Shown piece by piece: positions 54,176-63,990 of a stretch of 64,000 bases of DNA. The stretch is from positions 1 to 64,000 of the forward strand of contig ONDS01000004.1 of NCBI GenBank assembly GCA_900316685.1, read 5' to 3'. Position 1 is the stretch's first letter. Each line of letters opens with the position of its first letter. Position numbers and translations under genes: made by a program. Below the pieces are notes generated by a model that saw nothing but the letters and a program-made list of their open reading frames with translations, made no database searches and was not told the DNA's origin. The DNA comes from an uncultured Prevotellaceae bacterium. Lineage in GTDB: Bacteria; Bacteroidota; Bacteroidia; Bacteroidales; Bacteroidaceae.

Positions 54176-54939
54176 TGAAAAACGTATATTTTCTCTCCGA
54201 TGCCCACCTTGGTTCTCTGGCCATCGAACACGGGCGCACACAGGAACGCCGTCTGGTGCGTTTCCTCGACACCATCAAGCACAAAGCCAGCGCCATCTAT
54301 CTGCTGGGCGACATGTTCGACTTCTGGAACGAATACCGCTATGTGGTGCCTAAGGGTTTCACACGCTTCCTTGGCAAGCTGTCGGAGCTCACCGACATGG
54401 GAGTGGAAGTGCATTACTTCACCGGCAACCATGACATTTGGACCTATGGCTATCTGGAGAAGGAATGTGGTGTGATCCTGCACAAGCAACCGCTGACCAC
54501 CGAGATTTACGGCAAGGTGTTTTTCCTGGCCCATGGCGACGGACTGGGCGACCCCGACCCCAAGTTCAAGTTCCTGCGCCGTATGTTCCACAACCGCTTT
54601 TGCCAGAAAGCCCTCAATTTCGTGCATCCCCGCCAAGGTATGTGGCTCGGTCTGCATTGGGCCAAACACAGTAGGCTGAAACGCGCCGACGGCAAGGAGC
54701 TACCCTACCAGGGCGAGGACAAGGAATGGTTGGTGCTCTTCACCAAGGAATACATGAAGACGCACGACAATATCGACTATTTCATCTACGGCCACCGGCA
54801 TATAGAGCTCGATCTGAATCTGTCGAGAAAGAGCCGTATGATCATCCTCGGCGACTGGATATGGCAGTTCTCCTATGTAGTGTTCGATGGCGAACACCTG
54901 TTCTACGAAGAGTACGTAGAGGGAGAGAGTCAGCCGTAA
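54175..54939 (+). CDS. lpxH: UDP-2,3-diacylglucosamine hydrolase, LpxH-like
   Basis: A calcineurin-type phosphoesterase of 254 residues that would cleave UDP-2,3-diacylglucosamine to lipid X for lipid A. The metal ligands are seen in SDAHLGS, GDMFDFW, GNHD, AHGDGLG and GHRHIEL. It is translationally coupled to the MIP18-type gene. Other metallophosphatases share these motifs, so the symbol is by best resemblance (length and AHGDG block). Confidence 0.85.
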   Translation: MKNVYFLSDAHLGSLAIEHGRTQERRLVRFLDTIKHKASAIYLLGDMFDFWNEYRYVVPKGFTRFLGKLSELTDMGVEVHYFTGNHDIWTYGYLEKECGVILHKQPLTTEIYGKVFFLAHGDGLGDPDPKFKFLRRMFHNRFCQKALNFVHPRQGMWLGLHWAKHSRLKRADGKELPYQGEDKEWLVLFTKEYMKTHDNIDYFIYGHRHIELDLNLSRKSRMIILGDWIWQFSYVVFDGEHLFYEEYVEGESQP

Positions 54940-55016
54940 TGCCGCCAAAAACGGCCTATTAGTTGAGAAAAAACGATAATTGGTTGAAATAATTTTTATT
55001 TAGACCTATTCTATAT

Positions 55017-55156
55017 TATATTTGCAGCGCAAAATAGAACAATTTATACATCTTTATCACATCAATCAGAATCATAAGAAATCAGGTTTGTAGAATCAAG
55101 TTAAGTCTTTTTTATGCGAGAAAGCACACTTCGTGAGAAGCGTGCTTTCATTTTTT
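55017..55156 (+). ncRNA. candidate small RNA between lpxH and ackA
   Basis: A -7 box TATATTTG at 55017-55024 would start a transcript near 55030. It would end at the hairpin 55120-55149 (AAAGCACACTTC-GTGA-GAAGCGTGCTTT) with TTTTTT at 55151-55156. No coding frame lies inside and the next genes face the other way. The -33 box is poor, so this is tentative; the hairpin could simply end lpxH. Confidence 0.3.
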
Positions 55157-55160
55157 AGGG

Positions 55161-55200
55161 ACACCCCCTATCCTCTCCTTTGCGGGAAGATAGGGGGTGT
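55161..55200. terminator. hairpin between convergent lpxH and ackA
   Basis: ACACCCCCTATC (55161-55172) and GATAGGGGGTGT (55189-55200) form a perfect 12-base stem. It can serve either strand; it begins 18 bases after the ackA stop. Confidence 0.65.
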
Positions 55201-55217
55201 ATTCCGTGGGTAGAGAA

Positions 55218-56408
55218 TCACAGGAGATTCATCGTATCGGTGGCGATCATCAGTTCCTCGTTGGTGGGAATGACACAGACGGTAACCTTTGAGCCCTCGG
55301 CCGAGATGATGGCCTCTTCGCCACGCACCTTATTGCGCTCGGCATCGAACTGAACGCCCAGGAACTCCATGTCCTTGCACACTTCCTCGCGCATACCTAT
55401 CTGGTTCTCGCCCACACCGGCGGTGAAGACAATGACGTCGAGTCCGCCCATGGCGGCAGCATAAGCACCGATATATTTCTTGATACGATAGAAATACATA
55501 TCCTGGGCCAGCTGGGCACGGGCGTCGCCCTCGAGGGCAGCCTTTTCCACATCGCGCATATCGCTCTTGCCACCGGTGAGGCCAGCCACACCGCTCTTCT
55601 TGTTGAGCAGGTTCGACATGCCATCGGCATCGAGACCCAGTTTCTTCTCAATGAACGTCACAGCGCCACCGTCGATATCGCCGGCGCGTGTGCCCATCAT
55701 CAAGCCCTCCAGCGGGGTGAGACCCATCGACGTGTCGATACACTTGCCGTCTTTCACGGCGCAGATGGAGCCACCGTTGCCCACATGGCAAGTTACCATC
55801 TTGGTGCCTTCGGCCTTGATACCGAGGAACTCGCAGGCACGAGCCGACACATAGCGATGGCTGGTGCCATGGAATCCATAGCGGCGTATGCCATATTTCT
55901 CATAGAGTTCGTAAGGTATGGCGTACATATATGCCTTTGGCGGCATGGTCTGGTGGAAAGCGGTGTCGAAGACGCCCACCTGAGGCAGTCCCGGCAACAG
56001 TTCCTTCACGGCATTGACACCCTTGAGGTTGGCGGGGTTGTGCAGCGGGGCCAGGTCGGAGCATTCCTCGAAAGCCTTGAGCACTTCGTCGGTGAGCACC
56101 ACGCTCTTATTGAATTTCTCTCCACCGTGCACCATACGATGCCCCACGGCGTCTATCTCCTTGAGGTCTTTGATGACTCCTATCTCGGGATCGGTGAGCA
56201 AGGAGAAGATGAACTTCACGCCCTCGGTGTGTTCGGGTATGTCGTGCATGATCTGCTTCTTCTCGCCATTGGCCAGTTTCACTTTCACAAACGACCCATC
56301 AAGTCCTACGCGCTCAGCGCCGCCCGATGTCATCACACTCTTGTCGTCCATGTTATACAGTGCATATTTAATAGACGACGAGCCACAATTGAGAACTAAA
56401 ATTTTCAT
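55218..56408 (-). CDS. ackA: acetate kinase
   Basis: Makes ATP from acetyl phosphate in the acetate pathway with Pta. The 396-residue product starting MKILVLNCGSSSIKY has the ASKHA-fold motifs HRMVHGGEKF, FDTAFHQTMP, HGTSHRYVS and HVGNGGSICAV. The open frame extends 57 codons upstream through repeat DNA, but the chosen start is the universal one. In many relatives pta lies directly upstream; here a GxxExxY gene stands between them. Confidence 0.96.
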   Translation of the reverse strand: MKILVLNCGSSSIKYALYNMDDKSVMTSGGAERVGLDGSFVKVKLANGEKKQIMHDIPEHTEGVKFIFSLLTDPEIGVIKDLKEIDAVGHRMVHGGEKFNKSVVLTDEVLKAFEECSDLAPLHNPANLKGVNAVKELLPGLPQVGVFDTAFHQTMPPKAYMYAIPYELYEKYGIRRYGFHGTSHRYVSARACEFLGIKAEGTKMVTCHVGNGGSICAVKDGKCIDTSMGLTPLEGLMMGTRAGDIDGGAVTFIEKKLGLDADGMSNLLNKKSGVAGLTGGKSDMRDVEKAALEGDARAQLAQDMYFYRIKKYIGAYAAAMGGLDVIVFTAGVGENQIGMREEVCKDMEFLGVQFDAERNKVRGEEAIISAEGSKVTVCVIPTNEELMIATDTMNLL

Positions 56409-56420
56409 ACTTTTGAATTT

Positions 56421-56488
56421 TTGAAAGAAATATGAATAATGTGAATAATTTGGATTGTTGAAAGAAATATGAATAATATGAATAATAT
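56421..56488. repeat. left flanking repeat of the GxxExxY gene
   Basis: Two direct copies of GAAAGAAATATGAATAAT followed by GTGAATAAT or ATGAATAAT. The inverted copy is at 56964-56993. Confidence 0.7.
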
Positions 56489-56511
56489 ACTTATAGTTTG
56501 CACAACAATTA

Positions 56512-56943
56512 TCACCCTTGAATATAGTCCTTATAGTTGTCTTGGGAGAGTAAAACAAAATTATCATCATCCTCAACATATAAGTATCTTTCAGCCCTTA
56601 GCCCTATCTCACCAAAATTTAGGAGGAGTCCTCTTTCTTTATGTGTCATGCGCATATAATTAAAGAGTTGGGCACGATGATCTGAACTAATATGTTCAAC
56701 GGATTTTAATTCTACAATCACTCCTTTGTAATAGAAGTCGGCAATAAATACTTTCTTTAATAATACTGTTTTGTAATACAGACGAAGCGCCTTTTCGCGT
56801 TCAAAAATCATTCCTCTTGAACTCATTTCTATCTCAAGAGCCTCTTGATATATCAATTCTGACATACCTCTTCCTAATGTGTTATACACTTCCATTGCGG
56901 CTCCCACGACATCATAAATATCGAGATATTCGCTCCTCGTCAT
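56512..56943 (-). CDS. GxxExxY-family protein
   Basis: The 143-residue protein carries the naming motif as GRGMSELIYQEAL, then FYYKGVIVELKSVEHISSDHRAQLFNYM, which looks like the PD-(D/E)XK nuclease core (acidic residue, E-x-K). The family is common, often multicopy, and without a proven role. It is much richer in A and T than its neighbours. It lies between pta and ackA, flanked by inverted repeats, which suggests it arrived as a unit. The motif Gly-x-x-Glu position reads GRGMSE, a slight departure. Confidence 0.8.
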   Translation of the reverse strand: MTRSEYLDIYDVVGAAMEVYNTLGRGMSELIYQEALEIEMSSRGMIFEREKALRLYYKTVLLKKVFIADFYYKGVIVELKSVEHISSDHRAQLFNYMRMTHKERGLLLNFGEIGLRAERYLYVEDDDNFVLLSQDNYKDYIQG

Positions 56944-56963
56944 CAGAAACTATAACAGCCTAA

Positions 56964-56993
56964 GATATTATTCAAATTATTCACATTTCTTTC
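56964..56993. repeat. right flanking repeat of the GxxExxY gene (inverted)
   Basis: Reverse complement of the left repeat: GAAAGAAATGTGAATAAT then TTGAATAATATC on the minus strand. Confidence 0.7.
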
Positions 56994-57010
56994 ATATACC
57001 ACTCAACATT

Positions 57011-58018
57011 CTATTTGGCGTCCATGGCCTGGCAAGCGGTGATGGCCACCAAGTAATAGATGTCTTCGACGGAGCAGCCACGGCTCAGGTCGTTCACAGG
57101 ACGAGCGATACCCTGGAGGATGGGACCGATGGCGATGGCGTCGCCCAGACGCTGCACCAGCTTATAAGCGATGTTGCCCACCTCGAGGTTGGGGAACACC
57201 AGCACATTGGCCTTGCCGGCGATATCGCTGCCCGGCGCCTTCTTGTTGCCCACCGAGGGCACGAGGGCGGCATCGGCCTGCAACTCGCCATCTATCTTAA
57301 GAGCCGGATCGAGCTCACGTGCCAGACGAGTGGCCTCAATCACCTTGTCCACCACCTCGTGTGTGGCGCTGCCCTTCGTCGAGAAGCTCAGCATGGCCAC
57401 GCGTGGGTCGTCGAATCCCGCTACGCTGCGTGCCGTCTGTGCGGTGCACACGGCAATCTGCGACAGTTGTCCGGCATCGGGCATGGGAGTGACCGCCACG
57501 TCGCCCACCACAAGCACACCATTCTCGCCGTACTCCGGCTTCTGTGTGATGAGGAGCATGGCACCGCTCACACAGGTGATGCCCGGGGCGCACTTGATGA
57601 TTTGCAATGCAGGGCGAAGCGTCTCACCCGTGGTCGACAAGGCACCGGATATCTGTCCGTCGGCTCCCTCGGTCTTGATGATCATGCACCCCAGGTAGAG
57701 CGGGTTCTTCACCAGCTCGCGGGCTTTCTCGATGGTCATTCCTTTTTTCTTACGCAGTTCGGTAAGCAGTTGGGCATACTCCTCGCTCTTGGGATTGTTT
57801 TCGGGGTCGATGAGTGTGGCCTTGTCGATGTTTTTCAGATTCCATTTGTCAGCCAAAGCGTGCACCTCGTCGGGGTTGCCGATAAGGATCAGGTCGGCGA
57901 TGTCTTCCTCCAGCACGCGATCGGCGGCTTTCAATGTACGCTCCTCGGTAGCCTCGGGGAGCACGATGCGCTGTTTGTTGCTCTTAGCGCGTTCAATGAT
58001 TTGTTGTATTAAACTCAT
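57011..58018 (-). CDS. pta: phosphate acetyltransferase
   Basis: Converts acetyl-CoA and phosphate to acetyl phosphate. The 335-residue protein is the short, single-domain form, with RIVLPEATEERTLKAADRVL at the start, GCMIIKTEGADGQISGALSTTGETLRPALQII, and FPNLEVGNIAYKLVQRLGDAIAIGP near the end. It heads the pta-(GxxExxY)-ackA unit. No consensus promoter was found in the 75 bases to cdaA. Confidence 0.96.
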   Translation of the reverse strand: MSLIQQIIERAKSNKQRIVLPEATEERTLKAADRVLEEDIADLILIGNPDEVHALADKWNLKNIDKATLIDPENNPKSEEYAQLLTELRKKKGMTIEKARELVKNPLYLGCMIIKTEGADGQISGALSTTGETLRPALQIIKCAPGITCVSGAMLLITQKPEYGENGVLVVGDVAVTPMPDAGQLSQIAVCTAQTARSVAGFDDPRVAMLSFSTKGSATHEVVDKVIEATRLARELDPALKIDGELQADAALVPSVGNKKAPGSDIAGKANVLVFPNLEVGNIAYKLVQRLGDAIAIGPILQGIARPVNDLSRGCSVEDIYYLVAITACQAMDAK

Positions 58019-58092
58019 GCTTTTAAGTATTATGTTGATAATTAAATGAGATCATTGAATGGGAGTTAAAAGGGGTGTTAAAGGGGACATAA

Positions 58093-58875
58093 CTAAAAAT
58101 CCATTTCCTTGGTGAGGATACTCTCGAGGTCTTCCGCCGACAGACGTGGCTTGAGTTCACCGTTGATGGCTATGCTGATGCGCCCCGTCTCCTCGCTCAC
58201 GGCTATGGCCAGGGCATCCAGTTCCTGCGAGATACCCAATGCGGCGCGATGGCGCAGGCCAAACTCCTTAGGGATGTCGAGGTCGTGCGATACGGGCAGG
58301 ATACATGCCGCCGCCTTGATGCGGTTGCGCGAGATGATCATGGCCCCGTCGTGCAGAGGCGAATTCTTGAAGAAGATATTCTCGATGAGCCGTTGGTTGA
58401 TGGAGGCATCGATCACGTCGCCCGTCATCACTATCTCGTCGAGCGACTGCTTGCGCTCCATGACGATGAGTGCTCCCACCTTGCCTTTCGACATATTCTG
58501 GCAGGCGCGTACGATGGGCATGATACCCTCGTTCTTCTTTCCTTTCTTCGCGTCTTTATGTTTTTTCGAGGTGAAGGCGTTCACCAGGTTCATCACCCGC
58601 TGGTGCGCACCGAGGTTGTATAGGAACTTACGTATCTCCTCCTGGAAGAGTATGATGATAGCGATACCACCCACGCTCACCAACTTGTCGAGGATAGACC
58701 CCATGAGCCTCATCTCCAGTATACCGCTCACGAGCAGCCAGATGAGGATAAAGATCATGATGCCGACGAACACATTCATCGACTTCGTCTCGCGCATCAG
58801 CCTATACAGGTAATAGAGCATGAAGGCCACGAGCAAGATGTCAATCACATCTTTTATGCCAAAATCCAGAAACAT
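58093..58875 (-). CDS. cdaA: diadenylate cyclase CdaA
   Basis: Makes cyclic di-AMP from two ATP. Three N-terminal membrane segments (about 10-75) precede the DAC domain with the DGAMII and RHRAALGISQELDALAIAVSEETG motifs. The 260 residues match the CdaA form. It begins two bases after folP, so they are co-transcribed from the triple promoter. CdaA commonly controls osmotic and cell-wall balance, and murF lies on the other side of folP. Confidence 0.94.
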   Translation of the reverse strand: MFLDFGIKDVIDILLVAFMLYYLYRLMRETKSMNVFVGIMIFILIWLLVSGILEMRLMGSILDKLVSVGGIAIIILFQEEIRKFLYNLGAHQRVMNLVNAFTSKKHKDAKKGKKNEGIMPIVRACQNMSKGKVGALIVMERKQSLDEIVMTGDVIDASINQRLIENIFFKNSPLHDGAMIISRNRIKAAACILPVSHDLDIPKEFGLRHRAALGISQELDALAIAVSEETGRISIAINGELKPRLSAEDLESILTKEMDF

Positions 58876-58877
58876 CG

Positions 58878-59705
58878 TTATTGAGTTTTTTCCTCTTTAG
58901 CCATATTTGTCAGATGCTCCACAATACGTACAGCCTCGACAGCAGGCTGCACATCATGCACACGCAGGATATGCGCGCCCTTCATCAGCGCCAGGGTATG
59001 GATGATGGAGGTGCCATTGAGGGCCTCGTCGGGTGTGACGCCCAGTAGCCGATGTATCATCGACTTCCTCGACACGCCCACCAGGAGGGGCAGCCCCATC
59101 ACGTGCAACCGCTCCATGTGGGCCAGCACGCGATAGTTGTCGTCCAGCGTCTTGCCGAAGCCAAAGCCTGGGTCGAGCACGATGTCGGCAACCCCCATGT
59201 CGTGGAGCACATCGACCTGCGTGGCGAAGGTGCGCAGCATCGTCGTCACATCAGGTTGTGTTGACATCAGCACATAAGGCACGCGCAGTCGCGCCACCAT
59301 GCGGAACATGTCGTCGCTGCCTCCCGACACGTCGTTGACCATCGCCACCCCATATTCCTCCACACACATACGCGCCACATCCGGGCGGAACGTGTCGACG
59401 CTCAGTGGGGTGTCGGGACATGTCCTCTTCACGAGGGGAAGGAAGCGCCGCAGGCGGCTCATCTCCTCCTTCTCATCGACGGGAGTCCCTCCAGGTCTTG
59501 TGGAACAGCCTCCGATGTCGAGTATCGCCACCCCATGGGCCACCATGTCGAGCATCCGCTGGGTAGCGGCATGGTCGTCCTGCACCCTACTCTCAGCGAA
59601 GAACGAATCGGGTGTGGCATTAAGGATGCCCATAACCACAGGAGTATGTAGTGATAGCAAATGTCCCCCTAAATCAAGCGACAGTGATGCCTTGTTTTTC
59701 ATCAT
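58878..59705 (-). CDS. folP: dihydropteroate synthase
   Basis: Joins p-aminobenzoate to the pterin diphosphate in folate synthesis and is the sulfonamide target. The protein has MGILNATPDSFF, DIGGCSTRPGG, SVDTFRPDVA, NDVSGG and VLDPGFGFGKT. Two adjacent ATGs (59705 and 59702) are possible; the longer frame to 59819 would encode the repeat (YFAQLALPL twice) and is rejected. The -7 box of the nearest promoter ends only three bases before the first ATG, so the message may have no leader. Confidence 0.94.
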   Translation of the reverse strand: MMKNKASLSLDLGGHLLSLHTPVVMGILNATPDSFFAESRVQDDHAATQRMLDMVAHGVAILDIGGCSTRPGGTPVDEKEEMSRLRRFLPLVKRTCPDTPLSVDTFRPDVARMCVEEYGVAMVNDVSGGSDDMFRMVARLRVPYVLMSTQPDVTTMLRTFATQVDVLHDMGVADIVLDPGFGFGKTLDDNYRVLAHMERLHVMGLPLLVGVSRKSMIHRLLGVTPDEALNGTSIIHTLALMKGAHILRVHDVQPAVEAVRIVEHLTNMAKEEKTQ

Positions 59706-59708
59706 CTG

Positions 59709-59739
59709 CAAAGGTAGTGCAAGTTGAGCGAAATACAAA
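59709..59739 (-). promoter_or_regulatory. folP promoter, copy 1
   Basis: TTTG (59736-59739), 19 bases, TACCTTTG (59709-59716) on the minus strand; start codon three bases further. Confidence 0.7.
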
Positions 59740-59789
59740 ATAAATAACGAAGTTTTTATTTTTATTTCCGAAACGCAGCCTACCTTATC

Positions 59790-59820
59790 CAAAGGTAGTG
59801 CAAGTTGAGCGAAATACAAA
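59790..59820 (-). promoter_or_regulatory. folP promoter, copy 2
   Basis: TTTG (59817-59820), 19 bases, TACCTTTG (59790-59797) on the minus strand, identical in both boxes and spacer length to copy 1. Confidence 0.6.
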
Positions 59821-59905
59821 ATAAATAACGAAGTTTTTATTTTTATTTACTTTGCCTCGCTGAGCGAACAGTGACCTCCGGTTCAGAAACGCAGCCTACC
59901 TTATC

Positions 59906-59936
59906 CAAAGGTAGTGCAAGTTGAGCGAAATACAAA
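59906..59936 (-). promoter_or_regulatory. folP promoter, copy 3
   Basis: TTTG (59933-59936), 19 bases, TACCTTTG (59906-59913) on the minus strand. It is 16 bases from the divergent murF promoter. Confidence 0.6.
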
Positions 59937-59952
59937 ATAAAACGCGATTTAT

Positions 59953-59983
59953 TTTGTATTGTCTGCATCTTGCACTACCTTTG
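59953..59983 (+). promoter_or_regulatory. murF promoter
   Basis: TTTG (59953-59956), 19 bases, TACCTTTG (59976-59983). The start codon at 59991 is seven bases from the -7 box, so little or no leader is expected. Confidence 0.7.
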
Positions 59984-59990
59984 CACCATC

Positions 59991-61292
59991 ATGAACATTA
60001 AGACCCTATACGATATTTTCCTGCGTCACCCCGTGGTGACCACCGACAGCCGTGACTGTCCTGAAGGTTCCATCTTCTTCGCGCTGAAAGGCGAGACGTT
60101 CGATGGCAACAAGTTTGCGAACAGCGCCTTGGAAAAGGGCTGCGCCTACGCCGTGGTCGACGAGGCCGAGTTTGCGCCCGAGGGCGATGACCGTTTCATC
60201 CTCGTCGAGGATAGTTTATTGGCCTTGCAGGCCTTGGCCCGCCACCACCGTCGCACCCTGGGCACCCCCATCGTGGGCATCACCGGCACCAATGGCAAGA
60301 CGACCACTAAGGAACTGGTATCCGCCGTGCTGTCGAAACGATTCAACACACTATACACGCAAGGCAACTTCAACAACCCCATCGGCGTGCCGAAGACCTT
60401 GCTCCGCCTGACACCCGAGCATGAGATGGCTGTGGTGGAGATGGGAGCCAGCCACCCCGGCGACATCAAGGAACTGGTGGAGATAGCCGAGCCCGACTAT
60501 GGCATCATCACCAATGTGGGGAAAGCCCACCTGCAGGGCTTCGGCAGTTTCGAGGGTGTGATCCGCACGAAGTGCGAACTCTACGACTACCTGCGCGCCC
60601 ACGGTAAGCACACCGTCTTCATCGACGCTGGCAATGAGCACCTCCTGCCTATGGCCCAAGGATTGGAACAGGTGCTTTACGGTGTGGGCGAGCGAGCTAA
60701 CCAGGCTGTGAGCGGCGAGGTGGGTCCCTGTGCGCCCTACCTCACCTTCGACTGGTGGCAGCGGGATGGCGTGCGCCATCATGTGCAGACCCATCTGATA
60801 GGCTCGTATAATATCTTCAACATGTTGGCCGCCGCCACGATAGGACTCCATTTCGGTGTCAGTCCCGAGCAGGTGGACGAGGCCCTGGTTGGTTATGTGC
60901 CGAGCAACAACCGCTCACAGTTGTCGGAAACGGCGCACAACCACCTCATCATCGACGCCTACAATGCCAACCCCACGAGCATGGCCGCCGCCATCGGCAA
61001 CTTCCGTGTGATGGATGTGAGCCCTAAGATGGCCATCCTTGGCGACATGGGCGAACTGGGCCCGACCAGTCAGGAAGAGCACCAGAAGGTGGTGGATACC
61101 CTGAAGCAGTCCGGCATCGACCAGGTATGGTTGGTGGGCGAACAGTTCGCGAAGACCGACTGCAGCTATCGCAAATTCGCCGATGTGGAAACGGTGAAAG
61201 CCGCCCTCACGGCCGAGAGTCCCCAGGGTCATTACATCCTGCTCAAAGGCAGCAACTACATGCACCTGTACGAGTTGCCGCCATTGCTTTGA
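59991..61292 (+). CDS. murF: UDP-N-acetylmuramoyl-tripeptide--D-alanyl-D-alanine ligase
   Basis: Adds the D-Ala-D-Ala dipeptide to the peptidoglycan precursor. The 433-residue protein starts MNIKTLYDIFLRHP and has the Mur-ligase nucleotide loop GITGTNGKTTTKEL, the EMGASHPGDI segment, NVGKAHLQGFGS and IDAYNANPTSM. A frame open from 59970 uses TTG inside the promoter and is rejected. Its substrate is made by the Ddl encoded at 47686-48687. Confidence 0.96.
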   Translation: MNIKTLYDIFLRHPVVTTDSRDCPEGSIFFALKGETFDGNKFANSALEKGCAYAVVDEAEFAPEGDDRFILVEDSLLALQALARHHRRTLGTPIVGITGTNGKTTTKELVSAVLSKRFNTLYTQGNFNNPIGVPKTLLRLTPEHEMAVVEMGASHPGDIKELVEIAEPDYGIITNVGKAHLQGFGSFEGVIRTKCELYDYLRAHGKHTVFIDAGNEHLLPMAQGLEQVLYGVGERANQAVSGEVGPCAPYLTFDWWQRDGVRHHVQTHLIGSYNIFNMLAAATIGLHFGVSPEQVDEALVGYVPSNNRSQLSETAHNHLIIDAYNANPTSMAAAIGNFRVMDVSPKMAILGDMGELGPTSQEEHQKVVDTLKQSGIDQVWLVGEQFAKTDCSYRKFADVETVKAALTAESPQGHYILLKGSNYMHLYELPPLL

Positions 61293-61367
61293 ATGTATCC
61301 ACATGACGTTTTGTCGGGAAGGAAAAGCCGCACGCTACTACGTTTTTCGAAGAAAAACAAATAAAAA

Positions 61368-61399
61368 TTTGTGGATGTGGAGGAAAAGCCTTATCTTTG
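61368..61399 (+). promoter_or_regulatory. promoter of tRNA-Pro
   Basis: TTTG (61368-61371), 20 bases, TATCTTTG (61392-61399), 28 bases before the mature 5' end. Confidence 0.65.
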
Positions 61400-61427
61400 C
61401 ACCGCTTTTCCAAAAAGGGAGGCTTTT

Positions 61428-61503
61428 CGGGATGTAGCGCAGTTGGTAGCGCACTACGTTCGGGACGTAGGGGTCGGGCGTTCGAGTCGCCTCATCCCGA
61501 CCA
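61428..61503 (+). tRNA. tRNA-Pro (anticodon CGG)
   Basis: A complete cloverleaf: acceptor stem CGGGATG pairing with CATCCCG, D-arm AGCGCAGTTGGTAGCGC, anticodon stem CTACG/CGTAG around loop TTCGGGA (anticodon CGG), T-arm GGGCGTTCGAGTCGCC, discriminator A and an encoded CCA. It serves CCG codons. Confidence 0.95.
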
Positions 61504-61508
61504 AAGAC

Positions 61509-61547
61509 GACAAGAACCGCAGAGGACAGCGGTTCTTGTCTTTTTTT
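61509..61547 (+). terminator. terminator of tRNA-Pro
   Basis: GACAAGAACCGC (61509-61520), 8-base loop, GCGGTTCTTGTC (61529-61540), then TTTTTTT: a perfect intrinsic terminator. Confidence 0.9.
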
Positions 61548-61560
61548 ACATGAGTTTTAT

Positions 61561-61591
61561 TTTGCCGTAGCCCGCACTTTTTGTATATTTG
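61561..61591 (+). promoter_or_regulatory. promoter of the WYL regulator
   Basis: TTTG (61561-61564), 19 bases, TATATTTG (61584-61591), 44 bases before the start codon. Confidence 0.65.
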
Positions 61592-61634
61592 CACACAAAT
61601 ACACCCCGCCGTCCCACCAATACAACCATCCATC

Positions 61635-62576
61635 ATGAAAATCCCCAACAAATTCAAGGAATACATCTGGTTGTTGAACACCATCCGCAAGGCGCGCAAG
61701 ATTTCGCTCGCCGACATTAACCGCAAATGGATACAGACCGACATGAGCGGCGGTGAGAAGATGGCCCGCTCCACCTTCAACCGCCACAAGGATGCCATAG
61801 AAGACATCTTCGGCCTTTACATCGACTGCGACCTCCAAGACGGTTATAAGTATTTCATCGGCAACGAGAGCGTGCTTCATGAAGACAGCATGCAAAACTG
61901 GATGCTCTCCACCCTGTCGGTGAACAACATCATCAGCGAGAGCCTGTCGTTGCAGGCGCGCATACTGCTCCAACCCGTGCCCTACGAGGGCGAATACCTG
62001 AAGACGGTGATCGAGGCCATGAAGAAGAGTGTGAGGATAGCCGTGGAGTACAGGAAATACGGCACCGACGTGCCCAACCACCTCACCTTCGAGCCCTACT
62101 GCATCAAGCTGTTCAAGCAGCGTTGGTACATCCTGGGCCATTTCCACCGCGAGGCTACCGCCGAGAAGCCCAAGGCCGACTATTTCGGCGTCTTCTCCTT
62201 CGACCGCATCCTCGACATGTCGCTTACCGACATCAAGTTCGAGATTGATCCCGATTTCGACGGCCAGGAGTATTTCAACGAGAGCTATGGCGTGTTGGTC
62301 GACGACGACACCCCTTGCGAGCGCATCGTCATCAGGGCCTACGGCTATGAGCGCTATTACCTGAGAGACCTGCCCATCCACAAGAGCCAGCGCGAGATAG
62401 GCCACGGCGAGGATTTCGCCGACTTCGAGTTGACGATGCGCCCCACGGTCGACCTTAGCGGCCACCTGTTGAGCCGGGGCAACCAGGTCAAGGTGCTCGC
62501 ACCGGAATGGTTGGCCGAGGAGATACGCAACATGCACATGGAAGCCGCCGCCATGTATACACCGGAAGAAAGATGA
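61635..62576 (+). CDS. WYL-domain transcriptional regulator
   Basis: The 313-residue protein starts MKIPNKFKEYIWLLNTIRKA with a helix-turn-helix-like N-terminal region (ISLADINRKWIQ, MARSTFNRHKDAIEDIFG). A WYL domain follows (VEYRKY, FEPYCIKLFKQRWYILGHF, the family WYL appearing as RWYIL) with a C-terminal WCX-like part (LTMRPTVDLSGHLLSRGNQVKVL). WYL domains sense ligands, in some cases nucleic acids, and several control phage-defence or DNA-damage genes. The kinase gene begins 7 bases after its stop, so the two form an operon. Confidence 0.87.
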   Translation: MKIPNKFKEYIWLLNTIRKARKISLADINRKWIQTDMSGGEKMARSTFNRHKDAIEDIFGLYIDCDLQDGYKYFIGNESVLHEDSMQNWMLSTLSVNNIISESLSLQARILLQPVPYEGEYLKTVIEAMKKSVRIAVEYRKYGTDVPNHLTFEPYCIKLFKQRWYILGHFHREATAEKPKADYFGVFSFDRILDMSLTDIKFEIDPDFDGQEYFNESYGVLVDDDTPCERIVIRAYGYERYYLRDLPIHKSQREIGHGEDFADFELTMRPTVDLSGHLLSRGNQVKVLAPEWLAEEIRNMHMEAAAMYTPEER

Positions 62577-62583
62577 TAAAGCG

Positions 62584-63912
<1,329 letters not shown>

Positions 63913-63990
63913 GAATGTTGAATGTTGAATGTTGAATGTTGAGTTGTCGCCTTCGGCGATGTAGAAATTGCAAATGTTGAATTATGAATT
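63913..63990. repeat. heptamer repeat at the window end
   Basis: TTGAATG repeated, then a short palindrome TCGCCTTCGGCGA, then more TTGAAT-like units to the end of the window. Confidence 0.75.

Larger units (their letters stand above)
59706..59960. repeat. three copies of a promoter-bearing repeat
   Basis: A unit of about 80 bases beginning GCCTACCTTATCCAAAGGTA and continuing GTGCAAGTTGAGCGAAATAC then AAAATAAATAACG occurs at about 59708-59778, 59779-59860 and 59895-59950. Every copy holds a full promoter toward folP. One insertion of 35 unrelated bases lies between the second and third. Confidence 0.8.

Noticed and set aside
56421-56993. Insertion sequence between pta and ackA
   Set aside because: No transposase is present and no target-site duplication could be defined; only a cassette-like gene with inverted repeats is supported.
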